Shown here piece after piece: positions 1 through 7,483 of a DNA stretch of 25,411 bases. The position numbers were made by a program, and so were the translations under genes. Numbering within the stretch: the first letter of the stretch is position 1; each line of letters begins with the position of its first letter. Origin of the DNA: Cryomorphaceae bacterium (GTDB lineage Bacteria > Bacteroidota > Bacteroidia > Flavobacteriales > Crocinitomicaceae); contig JAJTDX010000025.1 in NCBI GenBank assembly GCA_021298235.1, forward strand, positions 1 to 25,411. Reading direction: 5' to 3'. The notes under the pieces were generated by a model, which was not told the DNA's origin, did not search any database, and saw nothing but the letters and a program-made list of their open reading frames with translations.

Positions 1-1
1 G

Positions 2-928
2 GATGCCATTGAAATAAATGTAAAAGGCGGTAAGATGACGCCTCAGGACAAGACCGAGCTAAAGTTGAATATTGGCAAGATTCCACAGATTATGCTTGAC
101 AATACGGATCGTAACCGAACTTCGCCATTCGCCTTTACAGGCAATAAATTTGAATTCAGGGCGGTTGGCTCTTCAGCCAATTGTGCCTCCGCAATGATTG
201 TTTTAAATACCATAATGGCTAAACAGTTGAAGGAATTCAAAAAGTCTGTGGATGCCCGAATTAAGAAGGGGGAGGGCAAAGATGAAGCTATCTTGAAAGA
301 ACTTCAGAAATTAATTAAAGATTCGAAGCGCATTCGATTTGAAGGTAATGGGTACGGCGAAGAATGGGTGAAAGAGGCAGAAAAGAGAGGCTTGAAAAAC
401 CTGAAAGATACACCTCGCGCACTGCAAGTTTGGGGAGATAAAAAAGTGATTGCGCTCTTCGAGGAGATGGGTGTGCTCTCTCCACGTGAACTTGAGGCAA
501 GAAAAGAAATAGAGTTTGAGAATTATATTCTAAAGCTTCAAATTGAAGCGCGTATAATGGGGGATGTTGTCAGCTCAATGATCATTCCTGCTGTTGTGGA
601 TTATCAAAATAAATTGATCCAAAATGTTCAAGGCTTGATCGATGTGCTTGGGAGTAAAGCAGGTAAAGAAGCGGCAAAAACTCAAATTGAATTGATTCAG
701 AGAATAGCCATACACACGAATAAAATGAAAGCTTCGGCGGATGCGATGCTCATGGAGCGGAAAGCAGCAAATAAACTGACTCATGCAGAAGATAAAGCTT
801 TTGCTTATTGTGATAAAGTAAGAATTTACTTTGAAGAGATTCGATATCACGCGGATAAACTAGAGCTGCTGATCGAAGATGAATTGTGGCCAATGCCAAA
901 GTTTAGAGAGATGTTATTCACAAGATAA
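2..928 (+). CDS. glnN: Glutamine synthetase type III, C-terminal part (5' end outside window)
   Basis: This enzyme makes glutamine from glutamate, ammonia and ATP in the cytoplasm. The frame is open from base 2, so only about the last 309 residues are present; full-length GSIII proteins are roughly 700 or more residues. The visible part starts inside the catalytic domain: the stretch around NRTSPFAFTGNKFEFR (bases about 110-160) is the conserved GSIII active-site region, followed by AVGSSAN. A long helical C-terminal region typical of the type III family follows, with PAVVDYQNKLIQNVQGL and a final LWPMPKFREMLF. An internal ATG at 35 is not the real start, because the upstream residues (DAIEINVKGGK) continue the family sequence. 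It ends 4 bases before a strong terminator, so it is the last gene of its transcript. The family assignment is near certain. Confidence 0.96.
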   Translation, partial: DAIEINVKGGKMTPQDKTELKLNIGKIPQIMLDNTDRNRTSPFAFTGNKFEFRAVGSSANCASAMIVLNTIMAKQLKEFKKSVDARIKKGEGKDEAILKELQKLIKDSKRIRFEGNGYGEEWVKEAEKRGLKNLKDTPRALQVWGDKKVIALFEEMGVLSPRELEARKEIEFENYILKLQIEARIMGDVVSSMIIPAVVDYQNKLIQNVQGLIDVLGSKAGKEAAKTQIELIQRIAIHTNKMKASADAMLMERKAANKLTHAEDKAFAYCDKVRIYFEEIRYHADKLELLIEDELWPMPKFREMLFTR

Positions 929-932
929 TTTT

Positions 933-960
933 AAGAGCCCAAATGTGGGCTCTTTTTTTT
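933..960 (+). terminator. Rho-independent terminator after glutamine synthetase
   Basis: A nine-pair perfect stem (AAGAGCCCA with TGGGCTCTT, loop AATG) runs into an uninterrupted run of T. It begins 4 bases after the glutamine synthetase stop codon and separates that gene from the broken response regulator downstream. Confidence 0.93.
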
Positions 961-1019
961 ACGCATTCTTGTGTTTTAGACTTGGATTATTACCTTTGTT
1001 TAAAATTATTCTAAATAAG

Positions 1020-1690
1020 GTGCACGTTATACTCGCAGATAGTAATGATCTTGTTCGTGTTGGGTTGCGCACCATCCTTAATTCTCATGGGGGAGTCAAA
1101 ATAGTAGGTGAGGCACGGGATAGCAAAGAACTTCAGGGTTTGATAAAGAATTTTGAGGTCTCTGTGGTGCTCATTGATTATACGTCATCGGGGTTTGATA
1201 TCGAGATTATACCCAAGTTGACTTCTAAACGAAAGGACATAAGATTTGTCGCAATTACTCCTGAGCAATCTGCTCAGACCTTGGTAAATGCGTTGCGTTC
1301 CGGTGTGCAGAGCTACGTTAAAAAAGACTGCGATCTTACAGAAATCATTAATGCAGTTGAGGAGACCTGGCGAGGCAATAAGTTTTTTTGTGGCCAAATT
1401 CTCGAAACTATTCAACGGGCATCAATCGATGTCAACGATATTGACTTTGAATCTTTCTCTTGCGAACCGGTTCTTCTTTCTGTAAGGAAATCATTACATT
1501 GATTGCCGAAGGGTGCACCAATGCACAAATTGCCGAACAACTGTTCTTGAGCAATCACACGATTAATACGCATCGTAAGAATATCATGGCTAAATTGGGA
1601 GTAAAAAATACTGCGGGCATTGTAATGTACGCTGTCAAAACGAACCTGGTTTCTCCCAATAAATTTCTGTTTGCCGCAGAAACAACCTGA
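1020..1690 (+). pseudogene. NarL/LuxR-type response regulator, frameshifted between receiver and HTH domains
   Basis: Bases 1020-1502 encode a receiver domain starting at a GTG (HVILADSNDLVRVGL). Its key residues look intact: an acidic residue in LADSN, the phosphoacceptor Asp in VVLIDYTSSG, the Thr in AITPEQ and the Lys in YVKKDC. The frame then runs into TGA at 1500-1502. The missing DNA-binding half lies in another frame from about 1487 to 1690: EIITLIAEGCTNAQIAEQLF and NHTINTHRKNIMAKLGV are a typical LuxR-type HTH. The junction LSVR/EII is two residues shorter than the usual LTxREKEII, so a 7-base loss near 1485 explains both the shift and the shortening. Either the gene is dead, or it makes a stand-alone receiver, or the sequence has an error here. 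No cognate kinase is in view. The start is inferred; the only ATG upstream in frame, at 879, lies inside the previous gene. Confidence 0.85.
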
Positions 1691-1762
1691 ATAATTCCTT
1701 TTTTTTTATATTTATTTGAACCATACTTGTCTTGAGATGTACTCCTTGACTGATATTGACGT

Positions 1763-2983
1763 ATGAAGTATTCAATTCTGATCTTTAGTTTACTACTCTT
1801 CGCGTGTAGCAGAAGTCGCTCAGCTGCTTGTGATGCGTATGGCAATCCAGACTCTGACAAAAGAGAAAACGCTACAAGTCCGACAGTGGTTTCGGATACG
1901 ATTTCACAGATCTCTGAAGTAAGGATATCCTCAGTTCCACTGCAAAAAAAGAAAATTCAATCTGAAAAAATAGGGGAAGAGGTATTGGTAAATTCTGAAG
2001 ATAAAGATTACCAAGAGCTACAAATAAAACATTCAGTAGAACATTTGAATGAATTGAATCAAACAGTTTCCTATCAGTCTGCACAAAGAACTCCTTTGGC
2101 TCAGTCACAGACACAAATAGAACAAGAGCTAGTTCTTTTGGGACAGCTTTCCCCAAATTCGTTCGAATTTCACCTGAATCAATATGTGGCCGGTAAGCAC
2201 AATTTAAATTTGATCTCAAGCTTGGAAAAGGCAGCTAAAATGGAACCGCAACATCCAGAGGTTGTTAAGCAATGGGCCGCATATGGAATTATAACGGAAA
2301 ATGAACGTTTGGCTTCTAAATATTTGGGTGAATGGTTCTCTCAACAAGCGGATTCCCAATTTATTTTGAATTATGCCATGAATATGCTGAATTCAGTGGA
2401 TGAAAATGGCGCTCTCATCGTTCATGCCATTGAAGACACCTACAGTACATTTTATTTGCAAATCTTGAAAGGAATACGACGGGATGTAAAAATTATTTCT
2501 CTGGAATTACTTCAAAGCGAAGCCAGCAGAAATAAGTTGTCGGCAGAGGGATGGAATTTGCCCTCGGACAAAATCATAGGTCCAGATTTTCTTGAGCATT
2601 TCTGCGATTTAAATTCCACTCGAAATGTTTCTCTTTCGCTAACAATTCCCAAGGAGTATTTTAATGAGTTGAGTCCGAAGCTTTATCTTGTGGGTTTGAC
2701 ATTTGTTCATTCGAAAGCTTCCTCGTTCGAGAACTTTTACAGAAATGAGCTCATCTGGAATGAAAAATGGGACAAGGATTTCTTGTGGCAGCTCATAAAT
2801 AATACATCCGTTCAACGTGAAAAACTGTCAAATTACCTTCCTGTCTTGCTTCTGCTTCATTCGGTGTATGTTCAGGAAGGAAATGTTTCCGAAAAAATCG
2901 AACTAGATCCTTGGATCAATGGAATTGCCAAAAGCTCGGGAAAATTCGAGGTAATCGAAAAAATTATGTTGGACAAAGAATGA
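1763..2983 (+). CDS. Predicted lipoprotein of unknown function, coupled to sigma factor gene
   Basis: The 406-residue product begins with a hydrophobic stretch and a lipobox ending at Cys15 (LLFAC), so it is predicted to be exported and lipid-anchored. Residues about 20-125 are polar and low in structure, a likely spacer. Residues about 140-210 look helical and TPR-like (SLEKAAKMEPQHPEVVKQWA). Around residues 212-250 there is a pattern, DTYSTFYLQILKGIRRDVKI, that resembles the D-x-x-PLWYLQ-x-x-x-G-x-R-x-DV segment of DUF2723/TMEM260-like proteins, but the membrane part of that family is absent here. I do not recognise the whole protein. Its stop codon overlaps the ATG of the sigma factor gene (ATGA at 2980-2983), which implies joint expression. 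It may sense or report an envelope state, but that is only an inference from position. Confidence 0.85.
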   Translation: MKYSILIFSLLLFACSRSRSAACDAYGNPDSDKRENATSPTVVSDTISQISEVRISSVPLQKKKIQSEKIGEEVLVNSEDKDYQELQIKHSVEHLNELNQTVSYQSAQRTPLAQSQTQIEQELVLLGQLSPNSFEFHLNQYVAGKHNLNLISSLEKAAKMEPQHPEVVKQWAAYGIITENERLASKYLGEWFSQQADSQFILNYAMNMLNSVDENGALIVHAIEDTYSTFYLQILKGIRRDVKIISLELLQSEASRNKLSAEGWNLPSDKIIGPDFLEHFCDLNSTRNVSLSLTIPKEYFNELSPKLYLVGLTFVHSKASSFENFYRNELIWNEKWDKDFLWQLINNTSVQREKLSNYLPVLLLLHSVYVQEGNVSEKIELDPWINGIAKSSGKFEVIEKIMLDKE

Positions 2984-3570
2984 GGTTGTTTAAGGCAACA
3001 TATCACACGATGTCCGATGAGAATCTAATGATTTCGATGGGGAAAGGCGACAAGTCAGCCTTTGATGAATTGTACAAAAGATATGCTGGGCCATTGCACG
3101 GATATTTTAAAAGAATGCTTTGGAAAGATCATGAAAAGGCCGAAGATTTTGTCCATGATCTCTTTGCGAAGCTGATCAGAAATCCGAATTATTTTGATCC
3201 TTCACGATCATTTAAAACGTGGGTGTATTCTGTTGCCAATAACATGTGCAAGAACGAATACAAGAAACAGGAGGTCAGAAAGGGGACAGTAAACGGGATT
3301 GAAAATCAGTATGGATTGAGCGACAAAAATGTAAATGTCATGACTGAGGTGCAGGAATCACAGTTTAAAGAAGCCTTTGAGCGATCATTGGAAGAGCTGG
3401 ACCAGAAACACCGTGAAGCTTTTTTGCTTCGGCATGTAGATGGACTTTCAATTAAAGAAATAGCAGAGATTTTGAATGCAAATGAAGGGACAATCAAATC
3501 CCGAATCTTCTATGCGATCAAATATTTGGCAGCAAATTTAAAGGAATTTGACCCTGTAGTTAATGTGTAG
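2980..3570 (+). CDS. RNA polymerase sigma factor, ECF-type (sigma-70 family)
   Basis: This is a 196-residue cytoplasmic alternative sigma factor that would direct RNA polymerase to a specific promoter set. Region 2 spans roughly residues 25-95: FDELYKRYAGPLHGYF, then EKAEDFVHDLFAKLIRN, then FKTWVYSVANNMCKNEYKK, the -10 recognition and core-binding part. Region 4 spans about 135-190: LDQKHREAFLLRHVDGLSIKEIAEIL, then EGTIKSRIFYAIKYL, a helix-turn-helix for the -35 element. I chose ATG 2980 because it overlaps the previous stop as ATGA; ATG 3010 (MSDENLM), ten residues on, is an equally good family-style start. The next gene follows in the same frame directly after the TAG stop and encodes a single-pass membrane protein, the usual arrangement of an ECF sigma factor with its anti-sigma factor. 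Confidence 0.93.
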   Translation: MRLFKATYHTMSDENLMISMGKGDKSAFDELYKRYAGPLHGYFKRMLWKDHEKAEDFVHDLFAKLIRNPNYFDPSRSFKTWVYSVANNMCKNEYKKQEVRKGTVNGIENQYGLSDKNVNVMTEVQESQFKEAFERSLEELDQKHREAFLLRHVDGLSIKEIAEILNANEGTIKSRIFYAIKYLAANLKEFDPVVNV

Positions 3571-3603
3571 GATAAGGAACTATCCGGCGAAGAACTGAAT
3601 CTA

Positions 3604-4263
3604 TTGTCAGAATGGTGCGCAGGAAAAGAAGAGTTTGAAGGGCTGAAGCTTGTGTTCACTGGAGTGGATATTCTTCGGGAGGAAGATCAAAGTCAAGCTA
3701 TGGAAAAGGTGAAGACTTCACTTGATTCTTTGTTTGAAGAAAAACATCGCAAATCTGGCATAAGAAAATTGTATCCGCTGCTTATGGTTGCCGCTATGAC
3801 TTTGTTCGTAATTGTAACTTATGTTTTTTGGAACAAAAAGGAAACGACATATGTGACTAGGGAAAAACAAGATGCCTTGAAGAAGGAAATTCCCGTTGAA
3901 GAAAAAAATATTAATAATACTGATGCACAAGAGAATAACTTACAGGAAAATGTTCTGTTAGCTGAAAACAATTCTGAAAAAAGTGCTTTTGAACCAAAAG
4001 AGGAGGCAGGACCAGTGCGTGTTCAAGAATATACTACCAGTGATGTTGAGGAGATGATTGTAGTCTCAAAAAGTGAGGAAAGTAATTATTTCAGTTCCAT
4101 TCCGCAATCTCAAACCTCTAATGTCCTCATGCCGGCGACACAAGCAGAAGAACCGGTTTTTAATCACCCTGATGGAATTTATACAGGAAGCAAGAAGGTT
4201 AAGAAATCTGTCTCTTTGAATGAACAGAAAAATATATTGGATTTGATTACGCCGTCATTTTAG
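3604..4263 (+). CDS. Single-pass membrane protein, probable anti-sigma factor; start codon uncertain
   Basis: The product has a short acidic cytoplasmic segment (SEWCAGKEEFEGLKLVF), one membrane helix at about residues 57-76 (PLLMVAAMTLFVIVTYVFW) and a polar, Asn/Glu/Ser-rich outer tail of about 140 residues with no recognised fold. Position right after an ECF sigma factor plus this layout suggests an anti-sigma factor; no zinc-binding or FecR signature is visible, so the role is inferred. The start is a problem. The frame continues upstream without a stop to the TAG of the sigma gene, reading DKELSGEELNLL, which looks like real protein, yet the first ATG is at 3700. I give the TTG at 3604; a start nearer 3571 or readthrough of the TAG is possible. 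Its stop overlaps that of the convergent methyltransferase by 4 bases. Confidence 0.75.
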   Translation: MSEWCAGKEEFEGLKLVFTGVDILREEDQSQAMEKVKTSLDSLFEEKHRKSGIRKLYPLLMVAAMTLFVIVTYVFWNKKETTYVTREKQDALKKEIPVEEKNINNTDAQENNLQENVLLAENNSEKSAFEPKEEAGPVRVQEYTTSDVEEMIVVSKSEESNYFSSIPQSQTSNVLMPATQAEEPVFNHPDGIYTGSKKVKKSVSLNEQKNILDLITPSF

Positions 4264-5033
4264 GAAGGTCGTAAAATAAAATGTTCTTTTTCCTGTATAC
4301 TTCTTTTCCAAACCAATCCGAGATAAAAGAGGTCTACAGTGACATGATAGGAGGGGAGTTTACTGATTTTGTTCCATGCGTCCAACATATCGCTGCTCCA
4401 TCGGATATCGTCGATTATGAACAGGGTATCTTCGTGCGTGTAATTTTCAAGGTCAGATAAATACTTCAAAAGTGCTTTTCCGTCATGGTGTCCATCAATA
4501 TAAACCATGTCAAAGGAAGTATCCGGCAATTGTTTCTTGAGAAAATCTTCAAAAGAACTGTTGATCGCATGAATCTGTTCAGAATGTAATACTGGATTAA
4601 GTTTTCTGGCCATTTCAAAAGTCTTTGGACAGCCTTCAACGGTGACAATCCGAGCTTTCGGATGTCCATGATGTAAGAACCAGGTTCCCACTCCGAGAGA
4701 GGTTCCCAACTCTAAAATAGTGTTCGGCCCGAAATAGTTAGATAATTTAAAAAGAACTTCTCCTTTTCTGCCTCGGCTGCTACTTGTCTTAAAAATGTCC
4801 CGAACTGTACGCGTTTTTTTTAAGCGACGTGAACCTTTTCCGAGATCCGTCACTTCAATAGATTCCTTTGATGAGAGAAATGGTTTGAAGAGCTCTTTAC
4901 TTTTTGTTTGAATTTCTTTTGTTAGTTTAATATTGAAGCATTTATCCGACAAAGAATACACGAAGGGTGAATGAATCCCATGTCGCCTTTTGGCATTCCA
5001 CTGATATTTTATAATTTCGACAAGGAAATTCAC
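4260..5033 (-). CDS. Class I SAM-dependent methyltransferase (O-methyltransferase-like)
   Basis: This 257-residue cytoplasmic protein has the Rossmann-type SAM-binding core: motif I is TILELGTSLGVGTWFL (about residues 105-120), an acidic residue ends the second strand (IVTVEG, about 129-134), DMVYIDGHHDGKALLKYL covers 175-192 and LFIIDDIRWSSDM covers 204-216. The DGHH and DD residues recall metal-binding positions of class I O-methyltransferases. The N-terminus, with RHGIHSPFVY at about 17-26, is shared by a Bacteroidota-specific group of these enzymes. The substrate is unknown. The start is GTG at 5033; an in-frame TAA lies 9 bases upstream and no ATG occurs in the early coding part. It is divergent from the DUF4301 gene with only 24 bases between start codons, and its stop overlaps the membrane-protein gene by 4 bases. 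Confidence 0.88.
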   Translation of the reverse strand: MNFLVEIIKYQWNAKRRHGIHSPFVYSLSDKCFNIKLTKEIQTKSKELFKPFLSSKESIEVTDLGKGSRRLKKTRTVRDIFKTSSSRGRKGEVLFKLSNYFGPNTILELGTSLGVGTWFLHHGHPKARIVTVEGCPKTFEMARKLNPVLHSEQIHAINSSFEDFLKKQLPDTSFDMVYIDGHHDGKALLKYLSDLENYTHEDTLFIIDDIRWSSDMLDAWNKISKLPSYHVTVDLFYLGLVWKRSIQEKEHFILRPS

Positions 5034-5057
5034 ACAACTAAATTACATTAATTGTAC

Positions 5058-6464
5058 ATGCAGTTAGCAGCTCTCGAAGAGGAGATCAACATTCAAAGGT
5101 CAAAATTTCTATCTCCGCCTACACATATTCAATTGTATGGTCCGTGCGTCGTTGGAAATGGCATTTACAATGCATCTGAATCAGAATGTGAACATTTCAG
5201 ATCAACATTTCGTAAAGAGAGCTCTCCGGTATCTTTTTTTATTCCGGCATCAGGCGCCGGTTCACGAATGTTTGATTTTTTACATCAATACATTCAAAAT
5301 CCTGAGTCCGAAAACCTTCATCTTGTAGAGCGGTTTTTAAGAAACTTAAGAGTGTTTGCCTTTTTCGAAAAAATAGCACCTGAGGTGATTAATTCCTTTG
5401 AGGCAGGCGAAACTAAGATCAATGATTTTCTGAAGTACCTATTGAATAAAGAGGGATTAAATTTATCTTCTCTGCCCAAAGGGTTGATTCCTTTTCACAA
5501 ATTTGATTCCTTACTTTTGAATCCGGTTCAAGAACATTTGCTTCAAGGGGATAAAATGAAAGGCAAACAAAAGCACTTTCACTTTACGATTCAAAATGAG
5601 TTTTTGCAACAATTTGAGAAGAGTATTTCGTCGCTTGAAAAGACTGGAAATTCTAATTACTCGTATTCGTTTTCATTTCAAGATCCTGCCACTGACTCCT
5701 TTACGTTTGATAGCGACGGAACACTTTTAACTGATGAAAATGGAAAACCATTGATGCGGCCTTCAGGTCATGGTGCGCTGTTGGGAAATCTTGCAAATAT
5801 TCCACAGGGCATTGTTTTCATAAAGAATATCGACAATGTACAACACTTGAATAAATCTCAAGACTCACTCCATGCAATGGAATTTTTAGGGGGGGTGTTG
5901 TTGGAGATTAAAAAAATGGCATTCGAAGTATTTGAAAATCCCACTGAAAGTGCTTTGCAAAACTTGAATCAAAAGTATCAACTTTTCGACCTATCCGAGC
6001 TTTCTGACTGTAGATCGAAGGATCAAATTCGAAAGTTGTTGCAAAGACCTTTTAGGGTGTGTGGAATGGTTAAGAACCAGGGACAATCGGGAGGAGGTCC
6101 TTTCTGGGTCGTATCAAATGGTCGCATCACAAAACAGATCGTAGAAAAAGCACAAATAGCTTCAAACAACGAACAATTAGAGCTCATGATGCGAAGTACA
6201 CATTTTAATCCGGTTTTCATGGCTCTCGACCTTAAGGATTATAGTGGGAACAAATATGATCTTCAGCATTTTGTTGATCAGGAAATGTATTTCAAAGTAT
6301 CTAAAACGAACAATGGTAAAACCCTAGGGTATATAGAAAAGCCCGGACTCTGGAATGGTTCTATGGCACAATGGAATACGCTTTTTGTACAGTTGCCTTC
6401 TTCTGTTTTTAGTCCTGTCAAATCAGTTATTGACCTTTTGGAAAAACCACATCTTTCGGATTAG
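5058..6464 (+). CDS. DUF4301 family protein
   Basis: This is a 468-residue soluble protein of the DUF4301 family, common in Bacteroidota. Near the N-terminus, FFIPASGAGSRMF (about residues 60-72) has the glycine-rich GxGxR look of a nucleotidyltransferase loop. Further conserved-looking blocks are GKPLMRPSGHGALLGNL (near 230), IVFIKNIDNVQ (near 250) and CGMVKNQGQSGGGPFWV (near 335). The resemblance to sugar-nucleotide transferases is suggestive, but the substrate is not known and I do not claim one. I use ATG 5058 rather than the TTG two codons upstream. The gene stands alone on this strand; its end lies 10 bases from the end of the convergent DUF58 gene, with no obvious terminator between them. 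Confidence 0.88.
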   Translation: MQLAALEEEINIQRSKFLSPPTHIQLYGPCVVGNGIYNASESECEHFRSTFRKESSPVSFFIPASGAGSRMFDFLHQYIQNPESENLHLVERFLRNLRVFAFFEKIAPEVINSFEAGETKINDFLKYLLNKEGLNLSSLPKGLIPFHKFDSLLLNPVQEHLLQGDKMKGKQKHFHFTIQNEFLQQFEKSISSLEKTGNSNYSYSFSFQDPATDSFTFDSDGTLLTDENGKPLMRPSGHGALLGNLANIPQGIVFIKNIDNVQHLNKSQDSLHAMEFLGGVLLEIKKMAFEVFENPTESALQNLNQKYQLFDLSELSDCRSKDQIRKLLQRPFRVCGMVKNQGQSGGGPFWVVSNGRITKQIVEKAQIASNNEQLELMMRSTHFNPVFMALDLKDYSGNKYDLQHFVDQEMYFKVSKTNNGKTLGYIEKPGLWNGSMAQWNTLFVQLPSSVFSPVKSVIDLLEKPHLSD

Positions 6465-6474
6465 ATTTTTGGAA

Positions 6475-7395
6475 TCAGTGAAGTTTTGACCTTTTAATCA
6501 GGTATTTCAGCAATACATCATTGTAACCATCTTCAATCGGAGCAGGCATAAAATCGATTCGATTGTTGGCGCAACGAACTTTAATCTCTTCAAAATACTT
6601 TTGAATCGATGTTCGGTAGGTATTCTTAATCTCTTCAGGCCGAATTTTCATTCGTTCTCCTGTTTCCATGTCGATCAGCTCGTACGGACGATCTTCCAGC
6701 TCAAAATCTAGCTCACTCTTCTTTTGCGTGACATTAAAAAGAATAACCTCATGTTTGTTGTGTTTCATATGCTGTAAAGCTCCGAATAGTTCGTCCATAC
6801 GCTCAGGATCGTCCAGTAGGTCCGTGAAGATTACGATTAAACTGCGTCGGTGACAGAGCTCTGCAACATCGTTTAAGGATTTTATAGAATTTGTCGTTTT
6901 GCGAACATCAGGGTTGTAGGATCCAAGATGTTTTTCCAGTTCAGCATACAGGTGGTGCAGATGAGCATTTGAAGAGCGAGCTTTTGTATGCAGTAAAACC
7001 TCCTCCGCAAAAATCGAAATACCGATGGCGTCTCTTTGCCTTCTCAACAATTCGATCAACGAAGCAGCAGCGTACACAGAAAATGTGTATTTATCCAATG
7101 AGCTGTCCTTTGGGAAAAACATGGAGCCGGAACAGTCAATTACAATTTGACATCGAAGGTTTGTTTCCTCCTCATACTTTTTGGTGAATAATTTCTCGCT
7201 TCGCCCGTAAAGTTTCCAGTCTATATGCCTCGTTGATTCGCCAGTATTGTATAGCCTGTGTTCTGCAAATTCTACAGAAAATCCATGGTAAGGACTTTTA
7301 TGCATTCCTGTAATGAAACCTTCGACCACTTGTTTGGCCAATAACTCAAGGTTTCCGAATTGTCCAAGTTCCGCACGGTTAATTTTTGACGCCAT
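6475..7395 (-). CDS. DUF58 domain protein with VWA-like fold
   Basis: The 306-residue protein matches the DUF58 family: EFAEHRLYNTGESTRHIDWK (about residues 42-61) is the family signature of the type Y-x-x-GD-x-x-R-x-IDW. It is followed by a VWA-type segment, QIVIDCSGSMFF (about 83-94), with the DxSGS metal-adhesion motif present. These proteins are usually encoded beside a MoxR-type AAA ATPase and BatA/BatB proteins; none of those is visible here, so it may act alone or the partners lie elsewhere. The role is probably chaperone-like or in envelope stress, inferred from the family only. The start ATG at 7395 sits 4 bases downstream of a good promoter -7 box on this strand, so the mRNA may have almost no leader. 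Confidence 0.92.
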   Translation of the reverse strand: MASKINRAELGQFGNLELLAKQVVEGFITGMHKSPYHGFSVEFAEHRLYNTGESTRHIDWKLYGRSEKLFTKKYEEETNLRCQIVIDCSGSMFFPKDSSLDKYTFSVYAAASLIELLRRQRDAIGISIFAEEVLLHTKARSSNAHLHHLYAELEKHLGSYNPDVRKTTNSIKSLNDVAELCHRRSLIVIFTDLLDDPERMDELFGALQHMKHNKHEVILFNVTQKKSELDFELEDRPYELIDMETGERMKIRPEEIKNTYRTSIQKYFEEIKVRCANNRIDFMPAPIEDGYNDVLLKYLIKRSKLH

Positions 7396-7399
7396 TAGT

Positions 7400-7432
7400 C
7401 AAATTTACACATAAAAGCGAACTGCATACAAA
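7400..7432 (-). promoter_or_regulatory. Predicted Bacteroidota-type promoter of DUF58 gene
   Basis: On the minus strand, TTTG (7432-7429) is followed after 21 bases by TAAATTTG (7407-7400), an exact match to the Bacteroidota -7 pattern TAnnTTTG at an acceptable distance from the -33 element. Transcription would begin within a few bases of the ATG at 7395, giving a leaderless or nearly leaderless message. Confidence 0.6.
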
Positions 7433-7446
7433 ACATCCTGTGCCAT

Positions 7447-7480
7447 TCTGTCTTCGGATATTCATCAATTTGTATCTTTA
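7447..7480 (+). promoter_or_regulatory. Possible promoter of outer-membrane barrel gene
   Basis: TATCTTTA at 7473-7480 matches the Bacteroidota -7 pattern TAnnTTTG except at the last base. A weak -33 match, TCTG, lies at 7447-7450, 22 bases upstream. The box ends 3 bases before the ATG at 7484, so any transcript would be close to leaderless. This is weaker than the divergent promoter on the other strand. Confidence 0.35.
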
Positions 7481-7483
7481 GGC

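Noticed and set aside
879..1019. ATG at 879 as the start of the response regulator
   Set aside because: It would overlap the glutamine synthetase end and read through its terminator; the receiver-domain homology begins only at about 1020, where a GTG is present.
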